From NCBI GenBank assembly GCA_035236585.1, contig CP141127.1:63407495-63471494 (forward strand): a stretch of 64,000 nt of DNA, given 5' to 3'. The position numbers and the translations under genes were made by a program. The notes below the pieces were generated by a model. The model was not told the DNA's origin and did not search any database. It saw only the letters and a program-made list of their open reading frames with translations. The stretch comes from Warburgia ugandensis. Its lineage: Eukaryota > Streptophyta > Magnoliopsida > Canellales > Canellaceae. This document shows positions 55,501-64,000 of this stretch, one piece after another. Each line of letters starts with the position of its first letter. The first letter of the stretch is position 1.

Positions 55501-56269
55501 GGGTCCAATAAGGAAGATGAAAGAAATTGATCTTGTACAACTGAATTTGTAATGTTGATGCAGTGTAAGTCATTAATGATTTTACTAGGTTGTTTACAAA
55601 TGTTAAAGATATCTAGCTCTAATGTCATGTTACCAAAGGACAGTTTCATCATATCATTTATGCAGTTAATTAAGTCATTGGACTATATCCAGGAATGGTC
55701 ATCCAAGGATGACTAGTATTCATTCTTCTCATCCATTACTGGATGTGTATCTAGAATTAAAAAATCTAGTAGAAAGTGAAACTATTCTACATAGACAAGC
55801 ACATCTTCTATTACCCTTATCAGTATCTTCATAGAATGGTCGGTTAGCTAGAGTATAGTGGAAGTAGGTTTAAGCTCACCCAGACTTAACTGTTCATATA
55901 GTAGGCTAACACTAGATCCTAAATCAAGCAAAGCTTGATTAATCTAATAGTTTCCAATAATGTTAGTAAGAATGGGGCAACGAGATCCTTGTATTTTGTT
56001 GTGTATGATGTTGAAGAATGGAACTAACTTGCTCTGTAAAAAATGCCTTCTTTTGAACATTTAACCTTCTTTTTATAGTGTAAAGGTCTTTTAGGAATTT
56101 GACATATGATGGGATTTGTTTTATAGAATCCAAGATCGATATGTTGATCTTAAGTTGCTTGAAAATCTCTAAAATCTCATCATTAGAGGCAAATTTTAGA
56201 GCTTGATGCAACCTCTGAAGGAATGGAGTAGGAATGGGACATGGTTTAATAAGTGGAGTGGGGTCCTTC

Positions 56270-59202
56270 TGTAACATCCCAAAATTTTAAAGGTCAATTT
56301 GACTGAATTTTGGAAAATATTAAATTGAGATGAAAAGAACATAGTAAATTCATATTTTTCGAGTTTTATAAGTGAAAGGCTAGATAAACATCTAATCTAG
56401 CGTTGATACCTCTATAATTAGATAGTACTTGAAAAGATGATTCAAATGACACCAAGTTTGCACAAATCAAAATTCAGATGGAGGATATATGAGTATTTGA
56501 ATATGAGGGGCAATTCTATAAAAATAAGATTAAAAAAATGCCTTAAACGAAGTGGGGCCAAATTTGATACTGGCAACCCCCCTCACATAAGTGAACCCAA
56601 CAGATATCGGGTTTATTCTCCCCAACCTGAGAGAATCAAAGAGAGGGAGAGAAATAGAAAAACCCAATGAAGTGGCAAAATCGGTGGGAGAGAAGAAGGG
56701 AGAAGGAGAAAAAGGAGAGGAGAGGGGGAGTGCTCCAAGTTGTTTGAGAAGACTGGCACGCTAGCAAAGGACAAAAAAAGAGGGAGTTAGGGTTTGTTTT
56801 CTTGTTCCCTGGAGTTGTAGGAGCTTGTTGGAGATGACAACAGCTCGAATCGTGGTCATCTTCCATGGCTTACCCAGCAGAATAGAAACACCAAGGTTAT
56901 TGGGGAATCCAACTTGATCTCAACCATCGATCGAAGAGGGGAATGCTGCATGCTTAGTTTTGGGGGTTTTCACGATGAATCTGAGCCAATCCATCCCATT
57001 CCAGAGAGGAAAAAACATAAAAATGCTTGTAGAAGGTGAGATCTACAAAACCCAACTTCTAATTTGTGGTATTTTGTTAAATATGTGCATTTTTATGCTA
57101 GATCTAGTTTTATGGACAATCTAACCATTCAATTCCTAAGCCAAACTTAGGGATAGGTAATTTAGGGCATGATGTAGCTCAAATCACACAAAAATTTCAG
57201 ATCTAGGCTGGAAACCGATTGGACAATCTCAACCATTTGATCGAGTACTATTCATAGAGTAATGTTGTGATCAGACACCACAGATGAGTTCCATCTCCTT
57301 AAAAATGATAGGATGACTAGAATTATATGATTTTGAAGTGAAACAGATTGGATGATCTAGGCCCTCTGATCTATCACTATTCAAACAGAGACCTTGTGAT
57401 GTCGGATCAATGATAAGATGACAAGAATGGACTCTTGAACCTTGAATTAACTTAGATATAATAAAAATTGTGAAATTTTGATAAACATATACCGAAAATT
57501 GGGTGATATGAACTATTCATGATGCTCACTATATCAATCTGATTTAGGAATGTAATTATAGTTTGTATTGAGGATTGTAGTATGGAAAATAACTTCTAGC
57601 TCCAATCTAGGAGTTGATTTTGACAGGAATCAAGGGTTAAGACCATTGAACAATGAAAGTGACTTGCAGTCACTTAAGATGAATAGTGGATAGCCAATAC
57701 AAGGCCAATGGTGTGGATTGGAAATCCAGTAACTGTTTCTCATTAAATTAGCTATCAACCAATAGCTAATGAAACCCCTTTAGCACAGTAATAAGCATTG
57801 TCACTTTGCCTTGTGCCAACTAGTGCTAAGGAAGCTAAGAGAAGTCCTAGAATTGTATAACTGAATATGTATTTATGTATTTTACAGAGGCATGACTAAT
57901 CAGGAGCGTGTAAGCGAACTGAATAAAGTAGTTGTGCTAGTGAACTAGAAGAGCACCATTTGAGGTAGGTGGAATTAAGATTGCTAAGATTTTCGCTATA
58001 TATGTATTTGTAGATGAGTTTCAAGCATTGAAACATGTCTTTTCAGTTTATGTGAAAACTAAGATAAATGTGTATGCTAACATTGAATCATGATTAAATT
58101 GCTCATTTGTAAGCACATATTGTACGTTGTGATGTTTCAATTCATTTGTTTATTCATGATACAATGCATCTCGAGTGAGGTGGGTACCGAATGAGGTGAC
58201 CTTGCGGTGGGGCCCAAAGAGGATAATATTGTTTGGTGTAACTTTAAAACACATAATGGTGCATCCCGAGTGAGGTGGGTATCGAATGAGGTGACCTTAG
58301 GGAGGGGCTCAAAGAGGATAATATTGTTTGTTGTACACTCTGATACGTACAATAATGCGTTGGTATTTGGTAATGTGAAATGTCTCATAAGAGCTAAGGC
58401 TGGCATCAGGAAATTAAAATAATTTGTGCTTTTGACATGTGACTGCATACTTGGCTTTTCAAAGAATGTGTTTTAGTTCTAATGCATCAGTATTTGTTCA
58501 TTTGTGGCATGGATTCATGATTTTGGTAAATGTTGAATGATTTTAAGTTAAATGATAATTGAATTGTTGTTTGCATGATTCAACATCTATATAGAATTAT
58601 CATGATTCTGTCTATATAAAATTTCGTCTTATTCCACCTACACAAGTGATTGCTTGTTGAGGCATTGCTTTGGTTTACAATGCCTTAGATATAGATCATA
58701 GTAGCAGGTTTGGCATGCTGACAATATCTTAGAGCAGAGGATTCTCAACCAATAGGAGCTGTTTATTGACTACGTTGTATGTAATTTTGGGAGTTTGGAT
58801 AAGTTATGTGATTGGGATGTGCTGTGGAGGTTCTGAGTGTGTTTTGTTGATGTAAATTATTTTTATTTAGTTGGATGTATAAAAAGGAGACAGAGTCTCC
58901 ATTTATGTTTTAAAATGTCAATGAATGTTTATCAGGTACATTGCAGTGACATGTGCTACATGTCATATGTCTAAAAAACAGAGGAAACTCTGCGAAATTT
59001 TTTAGAGAAATGGGCGCTCATTTGACTGAGAATCCCTGTTTTTGAGAAAGAAAATGACTCTTGGGGTTTTTCAAAGTGAATTTAAAAGAAAAGATTCTTC
59101 TGCTATTGTTTACTCTTTAAAAATGATTCCATTGGAGTTCGAGCTCACTAAGTCAATGTCTTTTTGTGTTTAAAAAGTGTTATGAAAACCCGGGTTATCG
59201 CA
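56270..59202. mobile_element. Gypsy solo LTR inserted in the Athila-like element
   Basis: 2933 bp beginning TGTAACATCCCAAAATTTT and ending CCCGGGTTATCGCA, with TG/CA termini. It is flanked by perfect 5-bp repeats CCTTC (56265-56269 and 59203-59207), the target duplication. It has no internal genes and interrupts the region between protease and gag of the Athila fossil. A single LTR with an intact target duplication is the usual product of LTR-LTR recombination. It contains a 95-bp duplication at 58166-58355. Short frames inside (56437-56866, 58137-58448) are not recognised. Confidence 0.85.
58166..58355 (+). repeat. 95-bp tandem duplication in the solo LTR
   Basis: Copies at 58166-58260 and 58261-58355, both starting gcatc(t/c)cgagtgaggtggg and including caaagaggataatattgttt. 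About 90% identical by eye. Confidence 0.85.
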
Positions 59203-60399
59203 CCTTCTCTTTAGAATTTTCTTTAACTTTAGAGGATTTTTCTACATGTTTAGTCTTTTATGGCTCATCTTTCTTAGTTCTCATACCACTCCTAAGAATG
59301 GTCACAACCTTATTCTTTTTCATGGTAGAGCTCGTCAATGCATTAGATGCATTATTGCTAACCACATGTACACCTTAGGGTTTGCTTGTGGTTGAGCTGA
59401 GAACTTTTCTTTTTCCATACTTTGCATCATTCAAATCATTATACTTTTCATTTCGTTAATAAACTGTGTGGCTTGTTTCAATTGAATTTCTAATTGAGAA
59501 GTTTTTCTTTATTAGCTTTGAATAAGTTGACGTATATTATCTTTTATAGGCCTTTTAGGTGGGGGCATGTAAGGTCTAGGAGTAGGAGGTCCATGAGCTT
59601 GGTGGTATGGGCCTAAAACGGGGTGTCCTTGATTTTGTTGGTGAAGTTGGTATGGGCCAAGTTATGAGACATTGGTAGTTGGTCTATTTCTCCAACTAGG
59701 ATTATATGTTTCTGAGTATGGGGAGAAAGGTCATTTATGAGTATTAAGGGCATTGGTCTGATCATGAAGTACCTCTTGAAATGCTGCAATGGTGGGACAT
59801 TCCTAAGTAAGATGTGTGGTACTTCTATAGATGCTACACACTTATGCATCCTTTTTAGAGTTATTCTTTCCCATTTCTATTGCCTCTACTTTTCTAGCTA
59901 AGGATGCTACTCTGGCATTAAGTTCATCTTTTTTAGGCATGGCATACATGCCTCCACTAGTACGGGTGGGGGTAAGCTTGGGCCTATTTGGATGCTCTAC
60001 TCTTTCTGAGCTAGCCCATGTCTGTACACTTTCAGCTAGCCATTCCAAATACTCTTCCACCTCATTTGGTTGTTTATTTTAAAAAATTCCATTGCACATC
60101 ATCTCTACAAATTGGCACATGTTAGAATTAAGTTCCTCATAGAAAAGACTAATGATGTGCCATGGTTTATAGCCACGATGTGGACATGTGAGTGAAAGAT
60201 CATTGAGTCTTTCCCAGCATTGGTAGAATGACTCTTTGTCCTTCTGGGTAAAATTCATTATCTTATGGAAAGCTATATTTGTTTTATGTGTAGGGAAAAA
60301 ATTTGTCAAGAATTCCTTAGTCATTTCATTCTAGATCTTGATGGAACCTACTGGTAGTGCATTAAACCACAATTTATCTTTTTCTTTTAAAGAGAAAGA

Positions 60400-61424
60400 A
60401 AAAAGTTTAAGTTTAGTGTATCTAAGGCGATGTTTTGTGTATTTTGAGGACTTTCATTGTTTAACTCATGAAACATATGGAGTAACTAGATTACTCTCAT
60501 TTTAAATTATAGTGCACTAGCATTCTAAGGTAGAATGCCATAAGATGGGGTACCGGTGCATGTAGGCTGTAGGTAGTCTTTTGGAGTTCTACCACAAAGA
60601 TCTTGATATAAATCATTATCTCCATGTTCATAATGTTGGTCTCACTCATTATTGTTATTCCTTCTCCAATCTCTTTGCATTAGTGAATGACTATTCCTCC
60701 TTGGTTGAGGTTGATATTCATCATCCATTAGAGGTGGTAAGTCCTCATTCAAGATGAGTGGAGAGCCTTGATCAAATCTAGTACTACCACAGGGTGAGTT
60801 ACACCTTGATCATTGATTAGTCATTGATGGTGATTAATCTGCTTGTATGTTGTTTTGGTCATACTTGACTGACCTGTAGATTTTGTTACATATCCAAAAT
60901 TGGATACAATGAAAGAATTTTTTACTTTTTTGTTTTTGTTTATATTTTTTTTGTAAAGAAAACTAAACTAAATACTATAACCTAATGTCTAGAATAATGC
61001 ACAAACAAATTACATAATTAAACAATCCATAAGCTTGACAAGCTAAAATACTTTGATTTTCTTGAATTCGTGTAAGGGAGAAACTTTTAGATTAACTAAT
61101 CTAATGCTTCTCCTCTTTTTTAGACTTGTCTCACTGCTTACCATTTAGATCATAACCTAACCAACCACTTCACGCCCTCCTCAACTAGCTGTAGGTTGTT
61201 TGAGTCACAAAATGTGCTTGCAAAGCTAGTCATTTAAATACTAATGCAGTTAGACAGGGGCCGCTAGAGTGGAAATGGGTCACCTCCTTCAAAGAGGGTC
61301 TTATGAGTATTTGATGACCTCTATAGGTCTCTTCTAATTGATTTTAAATTCATTTGGAAGGTTGGGTTATGCAGTTGTGGTGATTATCCTAGGTGGGTGA
61401 AGAGGTGGTGATTAAATCTCCCTT
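60400..61424 (-). other. Leader side of the Athila-like element
   Basis: About 1 kb upstream (in element orientation) of gag with no recognised coding domain, probably the element's 5' untranslated region. It ends on the right at the LINE. Confidence 0.4.
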
Positions 61425-63000
61425 GATCTTTTCTCCCCACTTCTATCCATGTTCTTTTGGGCCTTTCCCTGGCCCTTTTAGGACCTTCTACTTGTATTGC
61501 CTCACTCCTAATCAGTGCCGTTGTTGGTCTCCTTTGAACATGTCCAAACCATCTAAGTCTAATCTCCCTCATCTTATTACCTATTGGTACTACCCCTAAA
61601 TTTCCTCTAATATTTCATTTCTAATTCTATCCTTTCTTATCTTACCACTCATCCATCTCAACATCCTCATTTTTTCTACGCTCATCCTATGAGTATGATG
61701 TTCTTTAACTGCCCAACACTCTAATCCATAGAGCATGGCCGACCTTATAGACATCCTATAGAATTTTTCTTTTAGTTTGAGTGGCACCCGCCAATCACAT
61801 AAAACTTCAAATGCACATCTCCATTTGCTCCAACCTGCTTGGATTCTCTAGGTAACCTCTCTCTCAATCTCTCCACTCTCATGGATCAATGATCCTAAGT
61901 ACCAAAAGTGGTCTTTCACAGGAACTTCTTGGTTATCAATTTTGACTGGTGTTCCACTCCTACTCTCCTTGCTAAAATTACATTATGGATATTCTGTCTT
62001 AGTTCGGCTAATTTTTAATCCTTCAGATTCTAATGCTTCTCTCTATAACTTTCGCTTTATGTTTACACCCTCCCTTGTCTCATTAAGTAGGACTATATCA
62101 TCAACAAATAGCATGCATCAGGGAATCTCCTCGTGTAGATGTTTTGTTAACTCATCCATGACTAATGTGAAGAGGTATGGACTCAATACTGATCCTTGGT
62201 GCAATCCTACAGTGATAGAAAAATCACCAGTGACCACTAGTGGTCTTAACATTTGTTACTGCTCCCTCATACATATCTTTAATTATGTCTATATACCCTT
62301 GAGAAACTCCTTTACCACCCAACACCCTCCATATTAACTCTATAGGGACTCTATCATAAGCTTTTTCTAAGTTGATAAAGACCATGTGTAGGTCTTTCCT
62401 CCTCTCCCTATATTTCTCTACTAATTGTCTTAGTAAGAAAATAGCTTCCATGGTAGACCTCCCAGGTATGAAACCAAACTGATTCTCCGATACACTTGTT
62501 TCATGTCGTAGCCTCTTCTCAATCTCTCTTTCAAAAAGTTTCATGGTGTGGCTCATAAGTTTGATCCCTCGATAATTAGTGCAGCTCTGAATGTCTCCTT
62601 TATTCTTATAAATTAGTACAATCGAGCTTTTCCTCCACTCATCAGGAATTTTCTTTGATTTTATAATCTTGTTAAACAACTTGGTCAACCAAACTACCCC
62701 AATATCTCCCATATGCTTCCAAACCTCTATTGGTACACCATCAGGCCTCATGGCCTTTCCTGATTTCATCTTTTTCAAGGCCTCTTTTACTTTAGGTATT
62801 CTAATCCTACGTTCATATCTATAATATCCAATGTTATTTAGATTTATAGTATTTTCAATCCCTATATTCTCTGAGCTATTGTCATTTAATAATTTTTGAA
62901 TGTATGTTTCCCACCTTTGCTTAATCTCATGATCTTTTACTGATACCCTTTGATTATTGCTTCTAATACACCTAACATGATCTAACTCTGCCAATGCCAG
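61425..63000 (-). mobile_element. RTE-type LINE, truncated at both ends
   Basis: Longest of three related LINE copies. A 260-codon frame (63006-62224) carries reverse transcriptase motifs in order: MKSGKAMRPDGVPIEVWKH, then NYRGIKLMSHTMKLFE, GFIPGRSTMEAIFLLRQ and MVFINLEKAYDRVP (motif A). A frame change near 62230 precedes GLHQGS-type motif B and LFVDD (motif C, with V where the other copy has A, about 62100). Later pieces are [15 protein letters not shown] (61787-61596) and IRLRWFGHVQRRP (61572-61384). No endonuclease is present at the 5' end. The 3' match to the other copies stops at about 61425, before the TGA tail. It sits near the 5' side of the Athila fossil, same strand. Confidence 0.85.
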
Positions 63001-63030
63001 TCCCAAGCCCCAATGAAAAAGGAGGAGGGT

Positions 63031-63307
63031 CTTGCGTCAGGTGCCAACCAGCAAGGGAAAAGTTGAAGATAATTTTGTTATTTCTTTCTTACAAATGAAT
63101 ATGCATTTGTATATTAGTTTGTGAGGAAGAAATTAAAGCATCTCCAGCTTCTTAAAATATGGCCACCCTTGCGTCAAGTAGCCAACCGGTAAGGGTGAAG
63201 CTGAGGATGATTTTGTTATTTCTTTTCTACTTGCAAATGAATATGCATTTGTATATTAGTTTGTAAGGAAGAAATGAAATCATCTTCAACTTTTTAAAAC
63301 TATGGCA
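63031..63307 (+). repeat. 137-bp tandem duplication
   Basis: Copies at 63031-63167 and 63168-63307, each starting cttgcgtca and containing gaatatgcatttgtatatta and gtttgt(g/a)aggaagaaat. Just left of the right-hand Athila LTR part and right of the LINE. Confidence 0.85.
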
Positions 63308-63344
63308 ACCCCAACATGACATGAATAAAAAAATAATAGAAACA

Positions 63345-64000
63345 ATTTTTTTGCTAAAAAATTCTTTTAATTGAGAGGAGGAAGAAGATGATACAAGGAG
63401 CTATTTTAAATAGCTCCCTACACCTGTTTGAGCATAGAAATTGAAGGGGAAATGGGATTTTGAGAGAAACACAAATTAGGTTTTCTTTGATACATTGAAA
63501 TCTTTTGAAAGGAAAGAATGAAAGTGCAAAGAATTGGAGAATCATAGTGGAAAGCATGGACTAAAATTGACAAGAAAAAAGGAAAAAGCATGGAAAAGCA
63601 TGGTGAGAATAGGGAAAGAACGATGGTGAATGAAGATGGAACTAAAAATGGTGACATAGAGAAAGATGTGATGCTAGGAATGACGAATAGTAAATAGGGA
63701 TGAGATGTTGGAACGAATGTAAAAATAGACAGTGAGGGAGAGTAAGGCATGAAGGCGAGCTTTGTCTACACCCTCCAAACGAGGAGATAACTAGAATCCA
63801 TCAAGCATTCCTCCTTCCTCTTCCTTCTATGGCAATTCTCTCTATAGTAGTAATGACGAAGAGATGGTTGGGAATGAACAATTTTTAAAATTGGGTGTTA
63901 TCCTTCGCTTCTAGTATAAAGTACTTCTACACTGCCCTTTTTCAACTCCTTCTTTGTTTTGTTTTTAAAGTCTCAGTCCTCCATTATTAGTTTCCTTTTG
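63345..64000 (-). repeat. Part of a second Athila LTR (5' LTR side)
   Basis: Matches 49550-50200 in the same orientation at about 85% identity, including gaattggagaatcatagtgg and gaatggtgacatagagaaag or close variants. It continues past the window end. The stretch matching the first 770 bp of the left LTR is not seen to its left, where the duplication and LINE lie. It could therefore be the 5' LTR of this element or belong to a neighbouring copy. Confidence 0.6.

Larger units (their letters stand above)
48779..64000 (-). mobile_element. Athila-like Gypsy retrotransposon fossil (runs off the window)
   Basis: Minus-strand element, long and old. Parts: 3' LTR 48779-50660; polypurine tract 50663-50674; integrase about 52530-53600 (KVNG C-terminal end near 52531, core near 53260-53345); RNase H about 53650-54050; reverse transcriptase about 54200-55100 with TCPFGTFSYKR and FMDEFSV; protease region about 55500-56264; gag about 59600-60400; 5' LTR portion from about 63345 to beyond the window. 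The reverse-transcriptase wording is Athila/Tat-like rather than chromovirus. It contains a solo LTR (56270-59202) and a LINE (61425-63000). The visible LTR parts differ by about 15%, so it is older than the 14117-26257 element. Broken in many places. Confidence 0.85.

Overview
This is flowering-plant nuclear DNA: AT-rich, with one intron-containing host gene among dense, layered transposable elements of plant type (Sirevirus-like Copia, chromovirus-like Gypsy, Athila-like Gypsy, hAT, CACTA, RTE-type LINEs). The species cannot be read from the sequence; a monocot such as a palm is only a guess.

Region by region. 1-1257 is an LTR-like remnant. About 1300-7950 is an old Sirevirus-like Copia element with a LINE tail (2219-2424) inserted in its integrase region. 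7950-8890 holds nothing recognised except a purine-rich run. 8891-34550 is one hAT element with matching TAGGGG(T/A)GGCAAA ends and a degenerate 8-bp target duplication. It was blown up from about 5 kb to 25.7 kb by a CACTA element (about 13.2-34.1 kb). The CACTA was in turn invaded by a complete-ended Gypsy element (14117-26257) and a LINE (27115-28323). The Gypsy itself contains a further LTR-like segment (17284-19130) with a 56-bp minisatellite.

34.6-44.9 kb is a comparatively transposon-poor island. It carries the only host gene recognised: a plastid-type D-3-phosphoglycerate dehydrogenase on the minus strand, with five coding exons between 36307 and 41898, 624 residues and no break in the reading. 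It catalyses the first step of the phosphorylated serine pathway. A poly(A) signal and a TATA candidate can be placed.

44.9-48.8 kb is a minisatellite abutting an LTR-like sequence that contains a 710-bp tandem duplication. About 48.8 kb to the window end is an old Athila-like Gypsy element on the minus strand. A solo LTR with a perfect CCTTC target duplication (56270-59202) sits inside it, and an RTE LINE (61425-63000) lies near its 5' side. All retroelements here are fossils.

I found no previously undescribed biological system. The most informative structure is the four-level insertion nest at 8891-34550. A tandem repeat next to the Gypsy insertion preserves what the empty target site looked like.
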